From: Inia geoffrensis
Taxonomy: Eukaryota > Chordata > Mammalia > Artiodactyla > Iniidae
Direction: 5' to 3'
Assembly (NCBI GenBank): GCA_036417435.1
Contig: CM070912.1
Location: forward strand, 21,936,055-22,000,054
Length of the DNA: 64,000 nt
A model generated the notes under the pieces. The model saw only the letters and a list, made by a program, of their open reading frames with translations. It was not told where the DNA came from and did not search any database. The position numbers and the translations under genes were made by a program. Positions within the stretch are counted from its first letter, which is position 1, and each line of letters starts with the position of its first letter. Positions 22,050 to 33,768 of this stretch are shown piece by piece.

Positions 22050-22262
22050 TTCCAGTGAATGCTATCCATCGAGCATATTTTGTGGCTTCTCTTCGCCAGT
22101 GGGAAGCCACCAGCAAACCACATGTGACAGTCAATGAAATGATTCCCATGATGATAAAAAACAGTGTGGTGACCCACTCTGGGGGAAGCCGAGGTGGGAT
22201 GCATGTCCGGTCTCGTCCATGGATTGTTTGACACTGTCGCACAAGGCCCACAGTGAGTGCTC
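22050..22262 (-). CDS. MOSMO: MOSMO exon 2 (coding, internal)
   Basis: Internal coding exon of modulator of smoothened, a four-pass membrane protein that works with MEGF8 and the E3 ligase MGRN1 to promote loss of Smoothened from the cell surface and cilium. On the minus strand the exon follows a pyrimidine-rich acceptor ending CTCTCCAG and ends in a GTAAGT donor (plus 22044-22049). It is 213 nt, phase 1 at both ends, and encodes residues 36-106 plus the first base of codon 107. It reads ALTVGLVRQCQ, then a loop with Cys46 and Cys56, then a hydrophobic segment (about 66-88) starting WVTTLFFIIMG, then SHWRREATKYARWIAFTG. The cysteine pair before the second membrane helix recalls claudin-like folds. 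There is no stop or frameshift. The gene identity comes from recognising the protein; the splice sites are read directly. Confidence 0.95.
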
Positions 22263-23807
22263 CTGGAGAGATGCAAAACGTGGGAGTATTTTAGTGGGTT
22301 TGGCACACCCAGGGAATTGTCCCTACCAAAACCCCTTTAGTCCTTTTCTCTCTGAGTGGGTCATTCAAGCACTGAATTCCACTGAGTCCTATTCTTCAGC
22401 ATCCTGCTGTAGTCCACTATGTAGTATACTTTGTTTAAGGTACAAAGTGAACTTAAAAAAAAAAAAAACAACCACCTCACAAGTCATAGAAGGCAATTCA
22501 TTCAGTCATTTATTAAATACTTTTCTGGGTACTTGTGTCTGGCACTGTTCTAGGCTCCAGGAAAATAACAGTGAACAAGAGAGATGAGGTTCCTGCTCTT
22601 GCTGAGATTACCATACTAGCAAAAAGAACTGGAACTTTTCTATTCCCAGATCCAAGGCTCAAATGTATATGATTTTATTTTGGCTGAGGAGAAACACACG
22701 TTTTAAAAATTTGAAGGCAAACCTGAAATATGTCTAAGTGTAATACATAAATAAAATTAAATAATGGATTAAATACTGGAACTAATGTTATTTTATTAAA
22801 CTTAAAAGGTCTAAGAAAATTACAATATAAGTACTTTTCCACTAAATTCAAGAAAATGCTGGAAAAACTAGTAGGTTCACCCTATTTGGTAAGTCAACAA
22901 TTTTTGTACAATGTACAAGTACTCGCAGTGCCAAATCATTACTAGTATGCTTCAGCAGAAAAGCATAAAGGCATCGGTGCTAATTTTTAAAGTGCCCCCT
23001 CTTCCATTTAAATAAATGAAAGTGGTTTTTGTAAAACACCAAGTGCTATTTTTAAACAAACATGTTCTCAGGTCAAACCCAAGGAACCTCTCTTATCAAA
23101 TTTGGGGTGAATTAATTTACAGAAGCCTAGATAAGGAAGATGAAAGAATTATTATTTTATCCTTTTCCCCAGTAAGAAGAACAATTAAAATGTTACTTTT
23201 GAGTAAAAGTTGCTTGCTTCCCCCTTTAAGGGCAACTGCAAATGGGAAAACAGCTGCCAAAAATACAAGAAAAGAAATTTCTGGGGCCACTGAAAACAAC
23301 AGATTTCTGCATCTTTTACTGGTCTTATTTTCTCATTGTGAACAACAACAACAACTACAACAAAAAGACATTAACCTCAAAATCATAGCACCTGCCATGA
23401 ACAAGTGCCTTTTTTGAGGACAGTAAAATTCCCAGAGGCATTTTGCGAAGCTGCCGTTGGTGGGAGAAGACAGACCAGGGCTGAACCTGTACATACACAT
23501 GTATATGTGGGTAGGTGGGGCTGTTGGAGGGAGGGGGTTTTCCTGCAACATGCCTTTGCCATTCGTACATTTGTAGAAATAAGCAATGTATTCAAAGAAA
23601 ATGAAGAGAAAAATCAGTTCTGCTCTCAGAATTGAGTTGTGGTCTTTTTTCCTCTAATGCCAGCTCTGACTATAACTTTTCAAAAGAGTGGAAGACGATA
23701 ACGCAAACAAGTTGTACCTTTTTCTCTCAAATCATCTAATAATTAGGCCCTTCTTGTGATCTCCGCATAGGTGCAAACAGCATTATAATTACAGGATCAT
23801 CGCCAGC

Positions 23808-23818
23808 AAGATGGCGGC
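23808..23818 (+). promoter_or_regulatory. Candidate YY1 site
   Basis: AAGATGGCGGC is an exact match to the strong YY1 consensus. It sits in a short CpG-bearing, G-rich patch (about 23795-23840) inside A/T-rich intron 1, about 1.5 kb upstream of exon 2 in the transcript. Confidence 0.4.
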
Positions 23819-24417
23819 AGATGAGGGGCGGGAGAGGGATAGAAAGTGAGCAAACTGTCACAGTAAGTAATGCCACCCTATCCCTCCTCCGAGCTGCTGT
23901 TTGGAGTGGAGTGATTCCACAGGCCAGAGAAGTAGATCAGTTCAAAGTTTTTGACAGTCACTAACATTTTTAGTATCGTGGTAATTGCTTGAAACCAGAA
24001 AAGGGACAACAATAGGGGTGAGTAGGTACCAGGGAGTTGCATAATTGTTCTTAAAATGAAACATTAAAAAGTTTCCTTGAAAAGAAAACTTGAGGGAGAG
24101 GGCGTGTCTTATTATGATAAGGCATTTTATGGTAATTTTGGAAATAAAGAAGGCCTTCACAGCAGTGCTCAAGCTCTTCTAACAGGAAACCACTCCTGAT
24201 CACTCAGCAAAAATCTTCTAACAAATTACCCTCTGTAGTCACTATCTCATTTATAAAAGCTATCAGTACAGTGAGAATAGACAACAGGCAATGAAAGACC
24301 CTCTGGCAAAATTCAACATTATGGATTGTGATTATAGTAACAATTCTCTTCACAAATTTAAAATACAAAGAAACTTTCATTGGTAACTCTATAAATAGCT
24401 AGTAGACTGAGATTTAC

Positions 24418-24755
24418 TTTTTTTTTTTTTTTTAATAAATTTATTTATTTATTTTTGGCTGCGTTCGGTCTTCGTTGCTGCACGCAGGCTTTCCCTAGTT
24501 GCGGAGAGCCGGGGCTACTCTTTGTTGCGGTGCGCGGGCTTCTCATTGCGGTGGCTTCTCTTGTTGTGGAGCATGGGCTCTAGGCGCGTGGGCTCAGTAG
24601 TTGTGGCTCGCGGGCTCTAGAGCACAGGCTCAGTAGTTGTGGCGCACGGGCTTCGTTGCTCCGTGGCATGTGGGATCTTCTAGGACCAGGGCTCGAACCC
24701 GTGTCCCCTGCGGATTGGCAGGCGGATTCTTAGCTACTGCACCACCAGGGAAGTC
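24418..24755 (-). mobile_element. CHR-type SINE, long class
   Basis: Antisense copy from poly(T)/TTTATTTATTTTTGGCTGCG to ACCAGGGAAGTC. The 11-bp target duplication CTGAGATTTAC lies at 24407-24417 and 24756-24766. It is the first CHR SINE to the right of the SINE-free block containing the MOSMO exons. Confidence 0.93.
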
Positions 24756-27179
24756 CTGAGATTTACATTTGAGAATTATTTTTTGCTGGCAAATATTTGA
24801 AGTTGTAGGTTCAATAAGCCATAACTAAAACACTTCACCTTCAAAATATTTTGAGTATCCTTATGTTGCCTCGTTTACTTTCCATTTATGGACATGGCAA
24901 GGAGGGCTCAAATTTAACTTCCTGTGCCTATAGGTTGTTAAGCTTTCTGAGTAGGATTGCGTTTTCCTCCTCTCCTGGCTGGCACACCGCACCAAGTAAA
25001 TACAAAGAGAACAAGTAAGAAAATGAAAATTACACCTATACTTTCTACAAATCAATGGAAATAACCTGACAGATGTTCCGCTGTAAAAGAAGAGTTATGC
25101 GTCTGTATTTACAAAAGCCCTTTATCACCGCAAATCAAGACCAAATATTCAACAGCTACATTCTGGAAGAAAAGAAAGCTAATGCTAACAAGAAGGTGTA
25201 CTGTATATAAGCAAATCAATTCATAAATATTTTATTGAGTGTCTCTTATGTGCTCACATTTTTGTAGTGGTCTGAGATTGCAAAACTAATACTGTCACAC
25301 TTTCAGTGAAAATAGAGTCTTCTTAAATTATGCAAAGGCTAGTGCAAACCGTGGTTGGTCAACATTGTCACTAAAATTCATTTTCTTAAGGGTCTACGGC
25401 ACTGTAATTTACATCACAGTTACATATTTTCGATAAGCTGTCTGGGTGTAGGGATCTGCAAGGGTAACTGTGCTGCTACCATTGAATCTTGTAAATTCAG
25501 GTAACTGTTAGTACCCAAACTTTCACCAGGTCTTTAAATTTCATCTTTTGCCTCAAAGAATTATCTCCTGCCTGTAGATTCAAATCCATCACTCACATTG
25601 ACTAGCCAAGATCTTTTACATCCTCCAAATTCTCTGAACACATTTAGACTGTATCACATAATCGTGCACTTGATTTTAAGGTAATTTCTTTTAACCCCAA
25701 ACAGAAAATGAGCTTTTCAGGAGGGAACTGAACCTTCTGCTTCATTGGAAACCCTTAGAATGGCCTGCAGCAGTGGGCACAAAGCAGGAATTAATAAATA
25801 TTCGGTGAACTTAAATAAATTAAAAACAAGCTAAATTTAAAAATCATGCTGCATTAACTAGGTTCTCCTATAGAACTGTCTCAGTTTGATTTGTTGAAGC
25901 ACACTAAATTAAGCATAAATTCAGCCATTCACTAATTTCTGTTTTATCCAACAGGTCCTTTGCCTCCTGAAGGGGCCTGTAATTCCATTTTCCAAATAGC
26001 CAATCCATCTTTACCCTGCAGCTGTTTCTTAGGTAACCAGTCTAGCCAAATAAAAACTTGTACACAATAGGAAAAAGGAAAACCAGCTAGGAACTATAGC
26101 ATCCCACATGCCTCTTAGTATCTCACCTGTGTTATCAAAACACAGAAAAGGAAGTCATAATGAATCTTACCCTGTTAAGTGGGGAATCTTAACTAAAGAG
26201 GCTTTTGACACCCATCATCTATAGATCCAGACACTGCTGAAATGATTTAACACAGTCTGAGCGTGTCTGTTGCCACCATGAGGATGATTACAAGGCATGT
26301 CATCACTACCTGTAAGAGCTGTGTCACAGAAAGTTTGAAACACAGTAATTGTAGATCAGAAAGGCACACATTCCCACCAATCTGTCAGAGCAAATCATAT
26401 GCAGTAACTGCTCGCTACACTGACCACGGAGAGGGTTTTCCAAGATAGGGATGAATTTGAACAAAATTGTGAAGTTAACATTTGCTATTGCCCTCTCCCA
26501 TCTCTCCCTTGAGTTTCCTTCCTACTCATGTTCTCTTCCTCTCAGGGGGCCCTCTTCGTTAGCTGTAGGTATTATGAACTGGCCCACCCAATCCCTACAA
26601 CGGATGTGGATTTCTTACTCTACTTTCTCCCTGGGGATATAAAAATCTAATCGTGGCAAGCTATCCTACTGGTAACACAAACCAAACACGTTACCACAAA
26701 AGTCTTAGTGACTGATAAAGGCTTCACATATTGCCCTTTCCAAGAGCACCTGTAGTTAAGTAAGGGACAATATTCCAACTTAACTGAAATTATAGAGTTT
26801 CATGTTTCAGTGACAGGCTGCCTGATGAAATTTAGGAGAACCTGGAGGCAGGTGAGACGGGGCCTGTATACTGCCAATGTAGGCAGTGACACATGCCTTC
26901 CGGTGTACCCTGGCAGTTCATACTTTAAATGAGTAGAACAAGCACAGAAAATAATAGTCTATAGGTAACTTAACAGCTTCACATATTTAATTTTTTTCCT
27001 CCAGAAGCACTGCTAGTGATGATTATTTTTTATCAGCTGTGATTTCTGGGTTCTACCTTAAGATGCAGGTGCTTATAAATAGTGAACTGGCCAAAAAGAG
27101 TCAACACGTAAAACAAGGAAACTTAATGAACAATACATAGGCAATGTCTGAAAACCCGAGTAACATAATAGGTTTATTA

Positions 27180-27874
27180 GGCCAGTCACTAGTGTCCACT
27201 ATAGTAACAGTGTCCATTCCTGTTACTTTCACCTGTTCTTATACCTCCCTGGCACTTCCTGGCACTGGCCCCTATTTTCTCCCCATCCATCACTTTCCTA
27301 TTGTCTTCACTTCTCTCCTTATCCAGCCTAGAGTCCTTGATCCATCATATTACCACCTAACTTCTATCCTTTCACTGCACCCACCTCACAAAAAAACAGA
27401 ACCTTGATTCAACATACGTTTTGCCCCTCCTGCATTTACCTCCAGTATGCTGAATGCTGAGGAAGAAAATCATATCTCAGAGCAGAGGTGTGCCACTATA
27501 AATTCCTAAGTTTCTATCTCATGACCATCACCACTACCCAGCACCTAATTAGATTTCCCTAATTCAGCGCTTCCCCATTCTCTACTGTGGCCATTCCAAG
27601 TCTGCTGCACTCTCCCTCAATATGAGAGCCATTCACCACCCCTAACACTTAAGTAGATGCCTGTGTCTGTTACTTTTCAGAAAAGATAGAGGCCATCAGA
27701 CAGCAACCCCTCAACTGTCCACCATCAAAACTTATGAATTTATCTGCACACACTTGTTCTTTCATCCTATTGATCTTTCTCCCTTTGTTTTAGATATCAT
27801 TCCCTCTCACTTTCTTTGGGAGCTTGCCCAACTTATTTTCTTTCTCTTCTGGGTTGCAAAATTGCTTGAATAAG
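27180..27874 (+). mobile_element. L2 LINE coding-region remnant
   Basis: A long pyrimidine-rich stretch with L2-like text (AAAGATAGAGGCCATCAGAC, CAACCCCTCAACTGTCCACC) corresponding to decayed L2 coding sequence. It probably continues at 28036-28340 after a SINE insertion. Confidence 0.55.
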
Positions 27875-27888
27875 CTTAAGCCTTCCCT

Positions 27889-28034
27889 ATTTTTTTTCAA
27901 CTGTTTATTTTTTATTTTATTGTTTGGCCTCACCACGCGGCGTGTGGGATCCTAGCTCCCTGGCCAGGGATAGAACCTGCGCCCCCTGCATTAGATGTGT
28001 GGAGTCTTAACCATTGGATTGACAGGGAAGTCCC
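27889..28034 (-). mobile_element. Short (115-bp) tRNA-derived SINE
   Basis: Antisense copy with GGCCTCACCACGCGGCGTGT and CAGGGAAGTCCC end. TAAGYCTTCCCTTAT-like duplications on both sides mark insertion into the L2 remnant. Confidence 0.8.
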
Positions 28035-28035
28035 C

Positions 28036-28340
28036 TAAGTCTCCCTTATCATACAACAAAACTATCCCATCATGTCAAGCCATCCTCTGGTATCGACATG
28101 TTTGTGTTTCTGTCCGCTCCGCCTAGTATCCTTTGTCCCCTACCCCGTCAAGAGTCCCTGTCCCCACTTCCCAGAGTCTTTTTCACTCTTTAATTCACTG
28201 CAGCTTGGCTTTTACCCCAACCACCCCACTGACACAGCTCTTGCCGGGCTCACTCATTCCATACTGCTGACTCTAATGGACATTTCTAAGTCCTTTCCTT
28301 AATATTTTAGCAGCATCTGATACGGCTTCTTCAAACACAT
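28036..28340 (+). mobile_element. L2 LINE remnant, continuation
   Basis: CAGCTTGGCTTTTACCCCAACCACCCCACTGACAC-type text (residual QxGF-like RT region of L2). It resumes after the SINE at 27889-28034. Confidence 0.55.
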
Positions 28341-28458
28341 TTCCTTTAGTTTTGGTGGCTCCCTGTTCTATTTATTTTCCTCATGCCTCTTTAGTTTTTC
28401 TTTCTCTTTTTTCACAGACACCTTTTTCTCTGCCATGCGTTAAAATTTGGCATTCTTT

Positions 28459-28673
28459 GTTTCTTTTTTTTTGTTTTTTTTGCGGTACGCGGGCCTCTCA
28501 CTGCTGTGGCCTCTCCCGTTGCGGAGCACAGGCTTGGGACGTGCAGGCCCAGCGGCCATGGCTCACGGGCCCAGCCGCTCCGCGGCATGTGGGATCTTCC
28601 CGGACCGGGGCACGAACCCGCGTCCCCTGCATTGGCAGGCGGACTCTCAACCACTGCGCCACCAGGGAAGCCC
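28459..28673 (-). mobile_element. CHR-type SINE, short class
   Basis: Antisense copy with a perfect 17-bp target duplication AAAATTTGGCATTCTTT (28442-28458 and 28674-28690). The perfect duplication and little internal decay make it one of the younger insertions. Confidence 0.95.
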
Positions 28674-28836
28674 AAAATTTGGCATTCTTTAGGGGTCTTT
28701 GTTGGATCTGGTTTTTATTCTACACACTCTCTCTCCTCTAAGTCCAAATGTCCTACAAAGGTCTGGATGATATTGCTTTTTTTCTTTTTTTACGTTTGAT
28801 GCTCAAATTCTTAAATTAACTCTTAAATCATCTCTA

Positions 28837-28858
28837 ACACACACACACACACACACAC
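28837..28858 (+). repeat. (AC)n microsatellite
   Basis: Eleven AC units between the SINE-bearing region and an L2 3' fragment. Confidence 0.9.
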
Positions 28859-29070
28859 CCAGGCCTTCGTATATGCTGTTCCCTCTGCCTAAACTACTCT
28901 TCCAAACTTCTTCTCCTGGTTTCTACCCATGATTCAAAACTCCAGTCACAGCTTAGAATTCACTTCTGGGAAGTCTTCCTCGACAAGCTTACGTTCCCAT
29001 TCTGGACTGACTGCTCCTCTATGCTTCCATGGCCCCGTTCAAAGCATCATAACTGTCTCTCTATTGAACT
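28859..29070 (+). mobile_element. L2 LINE 3' fragment
   Basis: CTGTTCCCTCTGCCTAAACTA, CCAGTCACAGCTTAGAATTCAC and GGAAGTCTTCCTCGACA are typical L2 3' text. Confidence 0.65.
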
Positions 29071-29074
29071 AGAG

Positions 29075-29265
29075 GGGGTCGTGGGAAATCCCAAATTTGT
29101 AGCCAGTAGGTCAGAAGTGCCCCGCCCCCCCCGAACTTGTGGCAGTGTCTGAATTAGAGGCAATCTTGTGGAGGACAGAGCCCTTAATTTGTGGGATCTG
29201 TGCTAACTCTAGGTGGCTAGTGTCAGAAATGAAGTGTATAACAGTGTACTCAGTTGGAGTTAGAA
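29075..29265. repeat. Possible LTR-type remnant
   Basis: TGGGAAATCCCAAATTTGTAG, TAGGTCAGAAGTGCC, GAGCCCTTAATTTGTGGGAT and GTGTCAGAAATGAA recall a common mammalian LTR-associated repeat. I cannot name the family with confidence. Confidence 0.35.
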
Positions 29266-29269
29266 TACA

Positions 29270-29705
29270 TACATTTATACAAAAACTTGTACATGAATGT
29301 TCATAGCATTATTCATAATAGCAAGAAAAGGGGAAACAACCCAAATGGCCATCAACCGATAAACAAAATCCATACAATAGAATATTATTCAGAAAAATTT
29401 TCTAAAGTACTGATACAAGCTGCAATATAGATGAACCCTATGTTAAGTGAAAAAGGCCAGACACAAAAGGCTACATATTGTATTATTCCATTTATATGAA
29501 ATATACAGAATAGGTAAATCCACAGAGGCAGAGACATTAGTGGATGCCAGAGGATGCAGGAGGAGGAATTAGGAAGTTTGGGGTTTCTTTTTCCTGGGGT
29601 GATGCAAATACTCTGGAATTAGATATTGGCGATGGCCACATACCACTGTGAATATTATAAAAATCACTGAATTGTACAGTTTAAAATGCTGGATTTTATC
29701 TCAAA
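29270..29705 (+). mobile_element. L1 3' end fragment
   Basis: ACATGAATGTTCATAGCATT, ACAACCCAAATGGCCATCAAC, GAATATTATTCAG and TGGATGCCAGAGGATGCAGG, ending TGAATTGTACAGTTTAAAATG. This is the end of L1 ORF2 and the 3' UTR, in sense orientation. Confidence 0.75.
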
Positions 29706-30352
29706 CGAAACCCAACAGCTTAGATTTACCAACTTAATTTCAACAGTGTATCAAAATTTTTGCCCCAATATCACTCTATTCCCTCCCTTTCTTTTGTAAA
29801 ATTACATCTTTATACATTATAAGCCCATCAACACACTTTTATAATTACTGCTTTATTTTAAAAAGAAAAGAATTACTAGCAAAAAGATATTTATACTTTT
29901 TTTTTAAACATCTTTATTGGAGTATAATTGCTTTACAATGGTGTGTTAGTTTCTGCTATATAATAAAGTGTATCAGCTATACGTATGCATATATCCCCAT
30001 ATCTCCTCCCTCTTGCGTCTCCCTCCCACCCTCCCTATCCTACCCGTCTAGGTGGTCACAAAGCACCGAGCTGATCTTCCTGTGCTTTGCGGCTGCTTCC
30101 CACTAGCTATCCATTTTACATTTGGTAGTGTATATATGTCCATGACACTCTCTCACTTCATTCCAGCTTACCCTGCCCCCTCCCCGTGTCCTCAAGTCCA
30201 TTCTCTACATCTGCATCTTTATTCCTGTCCTTCCCCTAGGTTCTTCAGACCATTTTTTTTTTTTTTTAGATTCCACATATATGTGTTAGCATACAGTATT
30301 TGGTTTTCTCTTTCTGACTCACTTCACTCTGTATGACAGTTTCTAGGTCCAG

Positions 30353-30766
30353 CTACCTCACTACAAATAACTCAATTTCCTTTCTTTTTATGGCTGAGTA
30401 ATATTCCATTTTATATATGTGCCACATCTTCTTTAACCATTCATCTGTCAATGGACACTTAGGTTGCTTCCATGTCCTGGCTATTGTAAATGGAGCTTCA
30501 GTGAACATTCTGGTACATGACTCTTTTAGAATTACGGTTTTCTCAGGGTATATGCCCAGTAGTGGGACTGCTGGGTCATATAGTAGTTCTATTTTTAGTT
30601 TTTTGAGGAAACTCCATACTGTTCTCCATAGTGGCTGTATCAATTTACATTCCCACCAACAGTGCAAGAGGGTTCCCTTTTCTCCACACCCTCTCCAGCA
30701 TTTATTGTTTCTAGATTTTTTGATGATGGCCATTCTGACCGGTGTGAGGTGATACCTCATTGTAGT
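30353..30766 (-). pseudogene. L1 ORF2 C-terminal cysteine-rich domain
   Basis: Reads [20 protein letters not shown], then the C-rich motif [20 protein letters not shown], and [13 protein letters not shown] near the end. This is the normal C-terminus of mammalian L1 ORF2. A longer open frame through this region is a fusion with the adjacent SINE. Confidence 0.85.
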
Positions 30767-30977
30767 CTTTTTTTTTTTTTTTTTTGTGGTACGTGGGCCT
30801 CTCACTGTTGTGGCCTCTCCCATTGTGGAGCACAGGCTCCAGACGCGCAGGCTCAGCAGCCATGGCTCATGGGCCCAGCCGCTCCGCGGCACGTGGGCTC
30901 TTCCCGGATGGGGGCACGAACCCGTGTCCCCTGCATCAGCAGGCGGAATCTCAACCACTGTGCCACCAGGGAAGCCC
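30767..30977 (-). mobile_element. CHR-type SINE, short class, inside L1
   Basis: Antisense copy; 12-bp target duplication CCTCATTGTAGT at 30755-30766 and 30978-30989 lies within L1 ORF2, so the SINE is younger than the L1. Confidence 0.95.
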
Positions 30978-31375
30978 CCTCATTGTAGTTTTGATTTGCA
31001 TTTCTCTAATGATTAGGGATGTTGAGCATCCTTTCATGTGTTTGCTGACAATCTGTATATCGTTTTTGGAGAAATGTCTATTTAGGTCTTCTGCCCATTT
31101 TTGGATTGGGTTTTTTTTTTGATACTGAGCTGCATGAGCTGCTTGTATATTGTGGAGATTAATCTTTTGTCACTTGCTTCATTTGCAAATATTTTCTCAC
31201 ATTCTGAGGGTTGGCTTTTCATCTTGTTTATGGTTTCCTTTGCTGTGCAAAAGATTTTAAGTTTCATTAGGTCCCATTTGTTTGTTTTTATTTCCATTTC
31301 TCTAGGAGGTGGGTCAAAAAGGATCTTGCTGTGATTTATGTCATAGAGTGTTCTGCTTACGTTTTCCTCTAAGAG

Positions 31376-31589
31376 GTTTTTTTTTTTTTTTTTTTTTGCG
31401 GTACGTGGGCCTCTCACTGTTGTGGCCTCTCCTGTTGCGGAGTACAGGCTTGGGGCGTGCAGGCTCAGGAGCCATGGTTCACGGGCCCAGCCGTTCCACG
31501 GCATGTGGGATCTTTGCGGACCAGGACACGAACCCGTGTCCCCTGTATTGGCAGGCGGATTCTCAACCACTGCACCACCGGGGAAGCCC
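31376..31589 (-). mobile_element. CHR-type SINE, short class, inside L1
   Basis: Antisense copy; 11-bp target duplication TCCTCTAAGAG at 31365-31375 and 31590-31600. The right flank carries an additional 26-bp tandem repeat (31591-31636). Confidence 0.94.
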
Positions 31590-31798
31590 TCCTCTAAGAG
31601 TTTTATAGTACGTTTTCCTCTAAGAGTTTTATAGTGTCTGGCCTTACATTTAGGTCTTCAACCCATTTTGAGTTTATTTTTGTGTATGATGTTAGGGAGC
31701 GTTCTAATTTCATTCTTTTACATGTAGCTGTCCAGTTTTCCCAGCAGCACTTATTGAAGAGGCTGTCTTTTCTCCATTGTATATTCTTGCCTCCTTTA

Positions 31799-32450
31799 TC
31801 AAAGATAAGGTGACCATTGGTGCATGGGTTTATCTCTGGGATTTCTATCCTGTTCCATTGATCTATATTTCTGTTTTTGTGCCAGTATCATACTTGCTTT
31901 GTAGTATAGCCTGAAGTCAGGGAGCCTGATTCCTCCAGCTCTGTCTTTCTCTCTCAAGATTGCTTTGGCTATTTGGGGTCTTCTGTGTTTCCATACAAAT
32001 TGTGAAAATTTTTGTTCTAGTTCTGTGAAAAATGCCATTGGTAGTTTAATAGGAATTGCATTGAATCTGTAGATAGCTTTGGGTAGTAGAGTCATTTTCA
32101 CAATGTTGATTCTTCCAATCCAAGAACATGGGATATCTCTCCATCTGTTTGTACCATCTTTAATTTCTTTCGTCAGTTTCTTATAGTTTTCTGCATACAG
32201 GTCTTTTGTCTCCTTAGGTAGGTTTATTCCTAGGTATTTTATTCTTTTTGTTGCCATGGTAAATGGGAGTGTTTCCTTAATTTCTCTTTCAGATTTTTCA
32301 TCATTAGTGTATAGGAATGCAAGTGATTTCTGTACATTTTGTATCCTGCTACTTTACCAAATTCATTGATTAGCTCTAGTAGTTTTCTGGTAGTATCTTT
32401 AGGATTCTCTATGCATAGTATCATGTCATCTGCGAACAGTGACAGTTTTA
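31799..32450 (-). pseudogene. L1 ORF2 RT catalytic end and downstream region
   Basis: Reads [17 protein letters not shown] near 32400-32445, so the catalytic FADD motif survives. It continues through [10 protein letters not shown], a frameshift, and then [17 protein letters not shown] and [18 protein letters not shown] blocks up to [12 protein letters not shown]. The frame breaks between 32239 and 32260. Confidence 0.8.
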
Positions 32451-32650
32451 CGTCTTGTTTTCTGATTTGGATTCCTTTTATTTCTTTTTATTCTCTGACT
32501 GCTGTATCTAAAACTTCCAAAACTATGTTGAATAATAGTGGTGAGAGTGGGCAACCTTGTCTTGCTCCTGACCTTAGTGGAAATGATTTCAGTTTTTCAC
32601 CATAGAGAATGATATTGGCTGTGGGTTTGTCATATATGGCCTTTCTTATG

Positions 32651-33472
32651 TTAAGTTCCCTCTATGCCTACTTTCTGGAGGGTTATCATAAATAGGTGTT
32701 GAATTTTGTTGAAAGTTTTCTCTGAATCTATTGAGATTATCATATGGTTTTTCTCCTTCAGTTTGTTAACGTGGCTTATCACATTGATTGATTTGCATAC
32801 ATTGAAGAATCCTTGCATCCCTGGGATAAACCCCACTTGATCATGGTGTATGATCCTTTTAATGTGCTGGTGGATTCCGTTTGCTAGTATTTTGTTGAGG
32901 ATTTTTGCATCTATGTTCATCAGTGATACTGGCCTGTAGTTTTCTTTTTTTGTGGCATCTTTGTCTGGTTTTGGTATCAGGGTGATGGTGGCCTCGTAGA
33001 ATGAGTTTGGGAGTGTTCCTCCCTCTGCTATATTTTGGGAGAGTTTGAGAAGGATTGGTGTTAGCTCTTCTCTAAATGTTTGATAGAATTTGCCTGTGAA
33101 GCCATCTGGTCCTGGGCTTTTGTTTGTTGGAAGATTTTTAATCACAGTTTCAATTTCAGTGCTTGTGATTGGTCTGTTTGTATTTTCTATTTCTTCCTGG
33201 TTCAGTCTTGGAAGGTTGTGCTTTTCTAAGAATTTGTCCATTTCTTCCAGGTTGTCCATTTTATTGGCATATAGTTGCTTGTAGTAATCTCTCATGATCC
33301 TTTGTATTTCTGCAGCGTCAGTTGTTACTTCTCCTTTTTCATTTCTAATTCTACTGATTTGAGTCTTCTCCCTTTCTTTCTTGATAAGTCTGGCTAATGG
33401 TTTATCAATTTTGTTTATCTTCTCAAAGAACCAGCTTTTAGTTTTATTGATCTTTGCTATTGTTTCTTTCAT
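32651..33472 (-). pseudogene. L1 ORF2 reverse transcriptase region
   Basis: A 273-codon open stretch covering the start of the L1 reverse transcriptase. It includes [18 protein letters not shown], the [15 protein letters not shown] block, [17 protein letters not shown] and the [15 protein letters not shown] block. In the last block the first catalytic aspartate is kept, but SEKTF replaces the usual AEKAF. The frame breaks downstream of GIEGT. It is LINE sequence, not a host gene. Confidence 0.85.
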
Positions 33473-33768
33473 TTCTTTTTCATTTATTTCTGATCTGATC
33501 TTTATGATTTCTTTCCTTCTGCTAACTTTGGGGTTTTTTTGTTCTTCTTTCTCTAATTGCTTTAGGTGTAAGGTTAGGTTGTTTATTTGAGATGTTTCTT
33601 GTTTCTTGAGGTAGGACTGTATTGCTATAAACTTCCCTCTTAGAACTGCTTTTGCTGCGTCTCATAGGTTTTGGGTCGTTATGTTTTCATTGTCATTTGT
33701 TTCTAGGGATTTTTTGATTTCCTCTTTGAATTCTTCAGTGATCTCATGGTTATTTAGTAGTGTATTGT

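Noticed and set aside
30353..30958. A 201-codon open frame on the minus strand
   Set aside because: It is a chance in-frame fusion of an antisense SINE with the C-terminal end of L1 ORF2, not a gene.
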